Origin: Candidatus Zhuqueibacterota bacterium
Lineage (GTDB): Bacteria > KSB1 > UBA2214
Direction: 5' to 3'
Length of the DNA stretch: 13,260 nucleotides
NCBI GenBank assembly: GCA_022706175.1
Contig: JAKJDB010000025.1
Span: forward strand, 1-13,260
Shown here piece by piece: positions 6,978 to 13,260 of the stretch. A program made the translations under genes and the position numbers. How positions within the stretch are numbered: position 1 is the first letter of the stretch; each line of letters starts with the position of its first letter. The notes under the pieces are model-generated. The model was not told where the DNA came from. It saw only the letters and a program-made list of their open reading frames with translations, and ran no database searches.

Positions 6978-9611
6978 TTATGGCATCAGGATCATCTTTT
7001 TTGACAACACCGTCCGACCGGCCCTTAGACAATACAGATACACTCCGGCGGCCACCCTCCAACCCTGGTCATCCTTGCCGGACCAGGCGACGCGATAGCG
7101 ACCAATCCCCTGATGTTCCTGGACCAGGGTTGCCACTTTTTGTCCCTGAACGTTGTATATGGCCAGATCGACGAATGAACCCTTGGGCAGATCATAGTCA
7201 ATCATGGTCTCCGGATTGAACGGATTGGGGTAATTCTGCTCCAGGCTGAAGCGGAGCGGCTGGGCGACCACCGCGTTCAGGACGCCGGTGGTGGTGCCGA
7301 TATCGCTGAGGTCGCGGATCTCGATTTTGTGGCTGCCGAAGCTGTAGAGAAAAACACCCTGGACCATTTTGATCTGTTCACCGATCTTGACCGTATCGCC
7401 GGCGACGATCAGCACTTTGGCGGTTCGATTGATGTAAAAATTCGGATTGGCATCCTGATCACGGCCGATGAACGCATCTCCGTCCAGCAGGCATTCGCCG
7501 CTGCCGTCGTTGATCGTCACATCGTATGAATTGACCGACGTGAGGGTGGCGTTTCTCACCTGCACCAGCACACCCTCGTACTGCTCGGCGGAAACACTCT
7601 TGCTTTTCAGATCATTGGTGGTCACCGTCACCACCGAGGGCAGTTCCTGCCCATGGGCCAGGACGATGGTGGTGTCGGCGATAATCTGGGTGTTGCCCTC
7701 CCATTTATACAGGTAGGCGGCGTTGTGGTCCTCCACTCTGCCGCTCACACGCACTCGGTCGCCGCGATGCAGCGAGTTGGGCACTTTGCCCAGAATGAAC
7801 ACGCCGTTCCAAGCGCCGGCTGCGTCCTGAATGGGATAGGCGCCGTACTTGGCATAGAACAGCGAGTCCGCAGTCACCACGCCTTCCACCGTCACGTTGA
7901 AATTCTGGAAGGGGCTGTCTCCCGAAGGCCAGTAGGTCTTTTGCACCTGCGCCAGCGTCGGATGGCCGTCCAGAACCAGATAGGTGTAGTTTGCCACGGT
8001 CTGATCCGGCGGATCATAGGTTTTCTGTCCGCCCTTATCCGTGGCCTCGATGTAATAGTTGACAACGCTGCCAAGCGTTTGAGCCGGAATCTCAGCCCCA
8101 TAGACGCCGTTGTTCAGAGTCATGGGCAATTCTGCATACGCGCCGTCGTTGACTTTGTAAACCACTTTGGCGAAGCCGACATTGGCCGCTGGATCCAACG
8201 TGGTGGTGATGCTGACGGCTTGTGCCGGCGTGGCGGCCGCGAGATTGCGCGTAGTGTTCTTAACCGTCAACGGAGCGGCGCCCAGCACCATCTGCGTGCG
8301 ATAGAGCGGCTCCAGTTTATACGCGGTGGAATCGGTGTAATAGCCGTAATGATGGTAGACCCAGCCCTGCATCGATTCATAGATCGCTTTCAGAGGCGGA
8401 TCCGGATAATTGCGGATGCTGTCGGATTCGTCGTCGACCAGAACGCCGCCGCTGCCGTCATCGATCTCGAACAATTCATACTGCGGAGTCAGATAGGTGA
8501 CTTTGGCGTTGCCGACTTTGACCATGCAGGTGCCCCATTGCTCCGCCGTGGTGGGCCAGCGCAGATCGCCCGTTTTGATCGAGTCCACTTTGGGCAGGGG
8601 CTGGCCGAAATTGATGATATCGATGGGACTGGTGATGAAAAATTCGGTCATGTTGGAGGGGGCGGTGGTGTACTCAGAGATGTAGCCGGTCATGACAATT
8701 TCATCGCCTTCGTACAGGGAGCCATAGGCCGTCGAATCGGAATGATAGGAGAGCAGGCCGGACCACGGGCCGCCTTCGGCAGCGGCAAAGGTGAATTTGA
8801 TGCCGGCGCCGGCGTAACACAATCCGGTCGGCATGGTGACAATGCCTTTCACGGTCACGGTGTCTCCATTCATATAGCTCTTATCTGCGGCGTTCTGCGT
8901 CGGCGTTTTCAGCAGATCGCTGTACCGCACCTGTTGAATGCGCTGGATGCGGGTGTACGGACCCTCTTCAATGACGTCGTTGGCCAGGCGCGGCTCGATC
9001 TTGGTGTCGTTGTTGGCAAAATCGAGAATGCCGGTGATCGACTGCACAGAGCCATACTGGGCCTGAAGGAAATAATACTTGGCCTCGTCATCGACGCGGC
9101 AGGGCCCGGAGCCGTCATCGATCTGCCACTCGCCATAGCCGAGGTTCGGATTGGTGATGGCGGCGGGACCGACGCGAACGAGACAACCCTCATAGGCCTC
9201 TGCGTTGGCGCCGGTGGTGGCGATCTCGCCGGTGGTCACGACCATGGGCTGAATCCAGTTGGTCGCGGTGGAATCGATGGTAAAAGCGGTTACGGTGGTG
9301 ATCTCGGTGACGCCCTTGTACTCGGCCACCTTTCCCGTCAAGGTGACGCGGTCGCCCTGGGCGGCGAAATGGGTCTTGTCGTAGACCTTGATGCCGGACC
9401 AGGGGGCGTTGGCGTCCTGCACGTAATAGTAGCTGTTTTTAAAAGCATAGATTTCGCCGGTGACCACACCGCTGATGGTTACGATCTGATCCTTAAGCGG
9501 CGAATCCCCGTTTGGGGCGGTGGTGTATTGAATGTCGCGGATTAACGTGACCTGAGCCCCTGCGGAACTCCATACAGCCAGTACCAACAAAACCAGTATC
9601 GCTTTTTTCAA
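6978..9611 (-). CDS. Secreted protein, three OB-fold-like repeat units plus type IX-type C-terminal sorting domain
   Basis: 877 residues. A signal peptide covers 1-19 (SAGA before Gln20). Three similar units of about 200 residues follow (roughly 21-217, 228-440, 552-772). Each begins with an OB-fold-like half (GVVTGE/GIVTMP/GVVTAD; then PWSG, PWSG, AWNG at 70, 282, 600; then GDRVTLTG, GDEIVMTG, GDRVRVSG) and continues with a half containing EGCLVRV-type and IDDGSG motifs (164-169, 383-388, NDGSG 701-705). An Ig-like module lies at about 448-546. Residues 788-877 are a Por-type sorting domain (NYPNPFNPET, IYNVQGQKVATL, GVYLYCLRAG). It is therefore probably exported and anchored or released by a type IX-like system. 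No nuclease or other catalytic domain is seen; OB-fold arrays of this type accompany extracellular nucleases elsewhere. The TTG start is chosen because AGAAAGGAG lies 7 bases before it. It is 54 bp downstream of the next secreted-protein gene, likely one operon. Confidence 0.88.
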   Translation of the reverse strand: MKKAILVLLVLAVWSSAGAQVTLIRDIQYTTAPNGDSPLKDQIVTISGVVTGEIYAFKNSYYYVQDANAPWSGIKVYDKTHFAAQGDRVTLTGKVAEYKGVTEITTVTAFTIDSTATNWIQPMVVTTGEIATTGANAEAYEGCLVRVGPAAITNPNLGYGEWQIDDGSGPCRVDDEAKYYFLQAQYGSVQSITGILDFANNDTKIEPRLANDVIEEGPYTRIQRIQQVRYSDLLKTPTQNAADKSYMNGDTVTVKGIVTMPTGLCYAGAGIKFTFAAAEGGPWSGLLSYHSDSTAYGSLYEGDEIVMTGYISEYTTAPSNMTEFFITSPIDIINFGQPLPKVDSIKTGDLRWPTTAEQWGTCMVKVGNAKVTYLTPQYELFEIDDGSGGVLVDDESDSIRNYPDPPLKAIYESMQGWVYHHYGYYTDSTAYKLEPLYRTQMVLGAAPLTVKNTTRNLAAATPAQAVSITTTLDPAANVGFAKVVYKVNDGAYAELPMTLNNGVYGAEIPAQTLGSVVNYYIEATDKGGQKTYDPPDQTVANYTYLVLDGHPTLAQVQKTYWPSGDSPFQNFNVTVEGVVTADSLFYAKYGAYPIQDAAGAWNGVFILGKVPNSLHRGDRVRVSGRVEDHNAAYLYKWEGNTQIIADTTIVLAHGQELPSVVTVTTNDLKSKSVSAEQYEGVLVQVRNATLTSVNSYDVTINDGSGECLLDGDAFIGRDQDANPNFYINRTAKVLIVAGDTVKIGEQIKMVQGVFLYSFGSHKIEIRDLSDIGTTTGVLNAVVAQPLRFSLEQNYPNPFNPETMIDYDLPKGSFVDLAIYNVQGQKVATLVQEHQGIGRYRVAWSGKDDQGWRVAAGVYLYCLRAGRTVLSKKMILMP

Positions 9612-9618
9612 CGTGCCG

Positions 9619-9627
9619 CTCCTTTCT
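9619..9627 (-). promoter_or_regulatory. Shine-Dalgarno site fixing a TTG start
   Basis: On the - strand AGAAAGGAG is followed after 7 bases by TTG (9609-9611), which opens directly into a standard signal peptide (MKKAILVLL). No ATG or GTG at this position would serve better. Confidence 0.75.
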
Positions 9628-9665
9628 GAAGGTCTGTTGCCCCTCGGCCTTGCTCGGTGATGCGC

Positions 9666-11939
9666 TTATTTGATGATAACGAATTTCCCTGTTTGAATTT
9701 CCCCGGTTTCCACGTTTTTGACGCTGAAAAAATACAGTCCGGTGGCAATCGCCTGATCATAGGAGGAGATCAAATCCCAGGCGTGCAACCCGCCGGGCAG
9801 CACGGTGTTGCTGCCGCCGATCTTTTGTTGCATCAGGTTGACGTCTTCGCCGCGATAGCTGCTGCCATGATGGCGGAACTCATCGATCAGATCGCCGGCC
9901 AGGGTGTAGATGCGCACCTCGGCTTCGGCCGGCAAATTAAAAAACCAGAGCATCCGGTCGCGGTCGCTGTCGCCGTCCCACCGGGCCTGACCACGGTAGG
10001 GATTGGGAAAGACGCCGACGCGGAACTCGCTGCCGGCTGGTCTGGCGGGAGATCCGATGACCGCATACATCTTGTTCTCCAGCACGGAGCTTTCCAGGCT
10101 GGGCAGATTGTTCTTCGGATTGCCGCGGTCAAAGGCGGTGACGGCAAACCAGTATTGACCCGGCCATCCAGAGAGCAGCTCGGTGTTGGTGTAGCGGTAA
10201 TAATAGCGCCGTCCGTCGATGACCGTATCGACCTGGACCGCGGCAAAGCCGGTGTCATACCCCAGGTTGTTGATCCGGTCAAATTCCGCCAATAGCGTGC
10301 GTTCCTCTGCGGAGGAAGCGGTTTTAGGCGAGCTGTAGATGCGGTATCCCTCAAAATCTTTTTCGCGCGTGATCGGGTCCTCGTACTCCTCCGACACCTT
10401 GTCCCAGTAGAGCGTCACCCGGCCTTCGCCGGGAACAGCGAGAAGGTTCGGCGAAGGCGGCGGGCTGGGAAGAATAAATCGATCGATCACTCCGTTGCCC
10501 GGTTGAATGCCTTTGATGGCATTGCTGTGCACGTCTTCTTCGATATCGAGATGGCCGTCGCCGTCGCCGAAAACCGGCTCGCCGACATCCCAGCGGCTGT
10601 TTTTGTTCAGGTCAAGATCAGAACGATAGACATCCTCCTGGCCGTCGAGGATTCCGTTGTTGTTCTGGTCCTCGTTGGGATCGAGTTTGCCGTCGCCGTC
10701 CACGTCTTCGCCGTTATAGGCGATCTGCGCCCAATCTGAATTGAGGCGAAGGTTGGCGCGGCGGCCGGGAGTGTCGTTCGACTCCTGCGTAGCCCATAAG
10801 CCGCAGACTACCGCAAAGGTTACAGTGGTGGAACCTCCCGGCGCCAGCGTAGCCAGCGGGCCGGCACTGAGCACCAGCATCCAGCTGCCCCGGCTGGCCG
10901 GATCGGTCGGAATGCCGCCGTCAGTGACATCGTTGTAATACCTCCCCGTATGCCGACCGCGTAAAACCTCGTACCGGCCCTCATCGTTGATCGGCATGAC
11001 GTACTCTGGAAAATCCATGGCCGCGCTGGCGGACCAGCGCCACTGGTCATAATGGACCTGCACGGAATCACGGCGGCGCGAGGAGCCCAGATAGCGCAGC
11101 CCGAAATAGCTCTGCGCGAAACCGTCGTCGCCATCGGCATCAAATTGATAAGCCAGTTTGTAGGCCTGATCAAATCCGTTCATGTTGTCATACCAAGACC
11201 AGCCGCCGCCGGGCGTATAGATGCTGGTGTAATTCATATTGCCGACCGCGGCGTCAGCCCAGAGGCCGGCAAAGACATCTTCAATGGTATAACGGGAAAC
11301 GTTGGTAATGGTATAGTTGAGAATGACAAACGCATCGGTGTAACTGTAATTCCAGGCATAGGACTCGAGGCGGATGCTGAGGCCGAGCGGAGTGTGGTTG
11401 GGTATCTCAAAGTCGCTTCCGGGCACGCGGGTGTTCAGATCCGTAAAGACGGCGACAAAGTCCTGATGCGACACCGCGTGCGGCGAAAAATAGGGAGAGG
11501 TGACGATGGTTGAGCGAACCTGAATCGTGTCGCCGGCCGCTTCGCTGTTGGTGAACTCAAAGCCCTCTTCGCCGGCTTCGAACACGCCATCCACAATGGC
11601 GGTGGAAACATGCACGGCGCCGTCCGCCTCGCTGCGGCCGCCCACCCAGAGACCGCCGAAGGACATGTGCTCGATCTGATAACGCATGTTATCCGCATGC
11701 AGTTTGTACATGCAGGAGGGCTGATCCGGATTGTTATACCCTTCGCCGATCACGCCATAGTTGGTGATGGTCAATCCGAGATTTCCGGCGTTATGAAAAT
11801 GCCAATAATCATCAACGGCGGTTTTGTGCAAACGCGCGGATGTGCGCGGCCGGCTGTCGCGACTGGGCTGGGCCATGAGGGAACTGATCAAACCCAAAAG
11901 GAGGAGGAACATGAAGCGTGGTCGGATGCACCGTAACAA
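9666..11939 (-). CDS. Large secreted protein with acidic Ca-binding-like segment and fibronectin III-like module
   Basis: 757 residues; of unknown function but of a type frequent in KSB1/Marinimicrobia-like genomes. A signal peptide spans 1-23 (SSLMA before Gln24). The first mature part carries FHNAGNLGLTITNYGVIG (about 48-64), followed by a beta-rich region of about 330 residues. Residues about 410-480 are an Asp/Asn-rich run of EF-hand or thrombospondin-3-like loops (DVDGDGKLDPNED, DQNNNGILDGQED, DLNKNSRWD, DGDGHLDIEED), probably Ca2+-binding. A fibronectin type III-like domain follows at about 490-625 (VTLYWDK, FEGYRIY, YWFAVTAFD). The last ~100 residues (FPNPYRG, VRIYTLAGDLI, GLYFFSVKN) resemble a C-terminal sorting domain. 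The TTG start is supported by AAAGGA 7 bases upstream; an ATG at codon 10 would shorten the signal peptide and has no such site. It is the first gene of a two-gene operon. A surface structural role is an inference. Confidence 0.85.
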   Translation of the reverse strand: MLRCIRPRFMFLLLLGLISSLMAQPSRDSRPRTSARLHKTAVDDYWHFHNAGNLGLTITNYGVIGEGYNNPDQPSCMYKLHADNMRYQIEHMSFGGLWVGGRSEADGAVHVSTAIVDGVFEAGEEGFEFTNSEAAGDTIQVRSTIVTSPYFSPHAVSHQDFVAVFTDLNTRVPGSDFEIPNHTPLGLSIRLESYAWNYSYTDAFVILNYTITNVSRYTIEDVFAGLWADAAVGNMNYTSIYTPGGGWSWYDNMNGFDQAYKLAYQFDADGDDGFAQSYFGLRYLGSSRRRDSVQVHYDQWRWSASAAMDFPEYVMPINDEGRYEVLRGRHTGRYYNDVTDGGIPTDPASRGSWMLVLSAGPLATLAPGGSTTVTFAVVCGLWATQESNDTPGRRANLRLNSDWAQIAYNGEDVDGDGKLDPNEDQNNNGILDGQEDVYRSDLDLNKNSRWDVGEPVFGDGDGHLDIEEDVHSNAIKGIQPGNGVIDRFILPSPPPSPNLLAVPGEGRVTLYWDKVSEEYEDPITREKDFEGYRIYSSPKTASSAEERTLLAEFDRINNLGYDTGFAAVQVDTVIDGRRYYYRYTNTELLSGWPGQYWFAVTAFDRGNPKNNLPSLESSVLENKMYAVIGSPARPAGSEFRVGVFPNPYRGQARWDGDSDRDRMLWFFNLPAEAEVRIYTLAGDLIDEFRHHGSSYRGEDVNLMQQKIGGSNTVLPGGLHAWDLISSYDQAIATGLYFFSVKNVETGEIQTGKFVIIK

Positions 11940-11946
11940 GGCAGAG

Positions 11947-11952
11947 TCCTTT
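11947..11952 (-). promoter_or_regulatory. Shine-Dalgarno site fixing a TTG start
   Basis: AAAGGA on the - strand, with 7 bases to the TTG at 11937-11939. The spacing is the same as for the other TTG-initiated secreted-protein gene of this operon. Confidence 0.6.
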
Positions 11953-11976
11953 TATGCCGCCTAAAAAATGAAGATT

Positions 11977-12005
11977 AAATTACCACATTTTTTCCTAAAT
12001 GTCAA
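11977..12005 (-). promoter_or_regulatory. Promoter of the secreted-protein operon
   Basis: On the - strand, a perfect TTGACA (12000-12005), a 17-base spacer and TAATTT (11977-11982), which continues as AATC. It is 37 bp before the TTG start, in a distinctly AT-rich stretch. The -10 and spacer equal those of the two other TAATTT promoters. Confidence 0.65.
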
Positions 12006-12085
12006 CTCTCGAAAACAGAAAACGACCGCATGAGGAGAAAGGCGGCAAAGGGATTTTTTGCGGTCACCGCCAGCGGGGACATCAC

Positions 12086-12121
12086 AAATAAAAAAACCGG
12101 CGCCTTTTCGTCGTGCCGGTT
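12086..12121 (-). terminator. Rho-independent terminator of the small membrane protein gene
   Basis: On the - strand, a 9-bp stem (AACCGGCAC pairing with GCGCCGGTT, including one G-T pair) with a 9-base loop, spanning 12095-12121, is followed by a run of seven T that overlaps the stem foot. It lies 164 bases beyond the stop of the gene at 12285-12686 and just before the promoter of the next operon, so it separates the two transcription units. Confidence 0.75.
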
Positions 12122-12284
12122 GTCAAGAGGGGCGGATGCAGACTGGACTGGCGCGCACATAGCCCGCTGCCGGTCGCATCAGGAGGCTGGCCGTAGAAAA
12201 GACCTGCTGATATGTTTTTGATTTACAATTAGAAAGCGATCCTGTGCATGTCTGGGGCTAAAGCAAAAACAGCCCACTCGGCCG

Positions 12285-12686
12285 CTAGAACGGCAAAACC
12301 GAGTTGCCCGGATCATCCTCGATGCGCAGGATAGCGGTGACGGTGTAATTGCTCATGCCCCGCCAGGGCAATGCGTGCAGGTATTCTTTATAACGCACTT
12401 CGACGAATTTGCCGCTGGCTCTTTCCAGCTCGTGCGCCAGGCTGTCATTCACCACGCTGAATTCGAATTCATTGCTCTGCATGGAACCCGGCTTGGGGGT
12501 TTTAAAGCCGGTTTGAATCAGCCGGCCTTCCCAAGTCTTGAACACGTAGCCTTTTTTCACCAGAAAATTCAAATTGCCGGCCTTAACCCCTTCGCCGAAC
12601 ACGAAATAATATCGCCACCAAACAATAACGGCTAGGGCCAGGAGCAACAGCACCGTACCGAACCAGAAAAATTTCTTCACTTTCAT
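12285..12686 (-). CDS. Small single-pass membrane protein, conserved uncharacterised family
   Basis: 133 residues from the ATG at 12684-12686. One N-terminal membrane segment at about residues 6-25 is preceded by Lys residues (MKVKKFFWFG); the C-terminal ~105 residues are probably periplasmic. Marks in the soluble part are GVKAGNLNFLVKKGYVFKTWEG (split as GVKAGNLN, 33-40, and GYVFKTWEG, 46-54), FEFSVVNDSL (74-83), and VRYKEYLHALPWRG (97-110), then YTVTAI. From memory, similar short proteins occur widely in Bacteroidetes, some mislabelled 6-phosphogluconate dehydrogenase; nothing here looks like a dehydrogenase. The frame is open to an ATG at 12791, but that one lacks a Shine-Dalgarno site, and the extra 35 residues are Arg-rich and unlike the family. 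GGGAGAAGG 7 bases before the ATG at 12686 fixes the start. It has its own promoter and terminator, so it is monocistronic. Confidence 0.82.
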   Translation of the reverse strand: MKVKKFFWFGTVLLLLALAVIVWWRYYFVFGEGVKAGNLNFLVKKGYVFKTWEGRLIQTGFKTPKPGSMQSNEFEFSVVNDSLAHELERASGKFVEVRYKEYLHALPWRGMSNYTVTAILRIEDDPGNSVLPF

Positions 12687-12822
12687 GGACTTGCCTTCTC
12701 CCTCGCTCGCCCTGGGCAGAGCCAAAAAACGAACAGCCGGCTGAACATCCCTCCGTATGGAGGCATTCCGCTCCGCTGCCATGCGTCTCATGGTCCCGAC
12801 TCTGCGGGTAAAAACTCAAATC

Positions 12823-12851
12823 AAATTAGGTATTCGACCGGCAAAAATCAA
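12823..12851 (-). promoter_or_regulatory. Promoter of the small membrane protein gene
   Basis: On the - strand TTGATT (12846-12851), 17 bases, then TAATTT (12823-12828) followed by GATTTG. The arrangement equals the promoters at 1708-1736 and 11977-12005. It implies a 5' leader of about 130 bases before the ATG. Confidence 0.6.
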
Positions 12852-12912
12852 GAGAAAAGTCCAATGCTCCGAGCCCGCAGGGACAGGTCCAGGGGTCGTG
12901 GAAGAAAAGGCT

Positions 12913-12940
12913 TTGAAATACGGCTTCGGTTTTTAAATTG
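12913..12940 (+). promoter_or_regulatory. Weak promoter candidate for the right-edge gene
   Basis: TTGAAA at 12913-12918 and TAAATTG at 12934-12940, but only 15 bases apart. It resembles a degenerate form of the TAATTT promoters and is offered only because a + strand gene begins 72 bp downstream. Confidence 0.25.
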
Positions 12941-13011
12941 TACTAGGAGCGACTGAACGGCATCATGGAGCCCTGCTTGAATCTGCTTACCTAGCTCGAA
13001 GAGGTGAGACT

Positions 13012-13260
13012 ATGCAGAAACCGGAGCACTATCGCATTTTTTACGGCGCAGCGCCGCCGGATCTGGAAAAAGTGGCGGATCGGGTCGAAAAACAGCTGAA
13101 AAAACTGCCGGATCCCGAATACCATAAAGTGCTCAACATCCTGGCCTACCGGCACCCCTGGCGGCCCAAACACAGCGGCTGGATAAACGTGCTGGATCAA
13201 GTGCTGCATATGGTGCATAGCGCGGCGGTTTTGCTGCCGGTTTTTCTCTGGCCTTCCTTT
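13012..13260 (+). CDS. Unrecognised protein, 3' end outside the window
   Basis: The first 83 codons of a gene running off the right edge with no stop. The start is supported by GAGGTGAG at 13001-13008, 3 bases before the ATG at 13012 (the GAGG core ends 7 bases before it). The N-terminal 45 residues are charged and probably helical (PPDLEKVADRVEKQLKKLPD). A short AYRHPWRPKHSGW segment follows, and then a hydrophobic stretch from about residue 66 (VHSAAVLLPVFLWPSF) that looks like the beginning of a membrane segment. I do not recognise the family. It is transcribed divergently from the small membrane protein gene. Confidence 0.65.
   Translation, partial: MQKPEHYRIFYGAAPPDLEKVADRVEKQLKKLPDPEYHKVLNILAYRHPWRPKHSGWINVLDQVLHMVHSAAVLLPVFLWPSF

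Larger units (their letters stand above)
11940..12284. other. Intergenic region with promoter and terminator, no gene
   Basis: 345 bp between two - strand genes. Nearest the secreted-protein operon is its promoter (11977-12005) and Shine-Dalgarno site; at 12086-12121 is the intrinsic terminator of the upstream - strand gene. The GC-rich stretch 12122-12284 is an unusually long gap between stop codon and terminator. A + frame at 12030-12221 crosses the terminator and lacks family resemblance, so I do not call it a gene. Confidence 0.7.
12687..13011. other. Divergent intergenic region
   Basis: 325 bp between the small membrane protein gene (-) and the unrecognised gene (+). It holds the - strand promoter at 12823-12851, an approximately 130-base 5' leader with a short hairpin (CCTCC GTAT GGAGG, 12750-12763), the Shine-Dalgarno site at 12694-12702, and a weaker + strand promoter candidate. 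No further gene is visible. Confidence 0.6.

Noticed and set aside
7653..9545. A 630-codon open frame on the + strand opposite the 877-residue secreted protein
   Set aside because: It is the antisense of a clearly real gene, has no Shine-Dalgarno site or recognisable domain, and is rich in the Val-Asp-Gly-type composition expected from GC-rich antisense codons.
11897..11964. A strong Shine-Dalgarno-like AAAAGGAGGAGG before an ATG on the + strand
   Set aside because: It opens only 17 codons and lies within the signal-peptide codons of the - strand gene, where Leu codons read as purines on the opposite strand.
12730..12764. An attenuator in the leader of the small membrane protein gene
   Set aside because: The palindrome CAGCCGGCTG cannot form a hairpin with a loop, and the T-run is too far from the short CCTCC/GGAGG hairpin.
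1..13260. CRISPR array, tRNA, rRNA, transposase, toxin-antitoxin or phage-defence genes
   Set aside because: No regularly spaced repeats, no tRNA or rRNA-like segments and no such protein motifs were seen on either strand.

Overview
The window looks like a chromosomal segment of an uncultivated bacterium of the FCB group, most like candidate phylum KSB1 or the Calditrichota. Grounds: a secreted protein with a Por/type IX-type C-terminal sorting domain (NYPNPFNPET...YLYCLRAG style); a second large secreted protein of a kind common in such genomes; a Tat-exported Gfo/Idh/MocA oxidoreductase next to a planctomycete/KSB1-type discoidin protein; and a small membrane protein related to a Bacteroidetes family. 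The phylum assignment is from memory of these families, not from a search.

Layout. (1) Bases 1-5492, + strand: the 3' end of a HEAT-repeat gene, then a Tat-signal Gfo/Idh/MocA oxidoreductase with its own promoter, a secreted discoidin-like protein, and, one base after its stop, a multi-pass GT-C membrane glycosyltransferase of the Agl23-like (TIGR03663-type) family. The first three look like a sugar or glycoside utilisation cluster acting in or beyond the periplasm. (2) Bases 5493-5939: a gene-free stretch with two sets of inverted repeats, one resembling a dispersed intergenic repeat, then a promoter with a palindrome over its -10. (3) Bases 5940-6878, +: an ApbE-like FAD:protein FMN transferase without a signal peptide. 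(4) Bases 6978-11939, - strand: two large secreted proteins in a likely operon, both starting with TTG behind good Shine-Dalgarno sites, converging on apbE. (5) Bases 11940-12284: promoter of that operon, and the intrinsic terminator of the next - strand gene. (6) Bases 12285-12686, -: a 133-residue single-pass membrane protein with its own promoter. (7) Bases 13012-13260, +: the start of an unrecognised gene running off the right edge.

Themes. Three promoters, in front of the oxidoreductase, the secreted-protein operon and the small membrane protein, share the layout TTGAnn, exactly 17 bases, TAATTT. All three proteins with ordinary signal peptides have Gln at the predicted +1 position. I do not see a clearly new defence or mobile system. 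The most unusual items are the shared promoter architecture, the repeat-rich gap at 5.5-5.9 kb, the palindromic apbE promoter, the conserved but uncharacterised small membrane protein, and the oxidoreductase-discoidin cluster.
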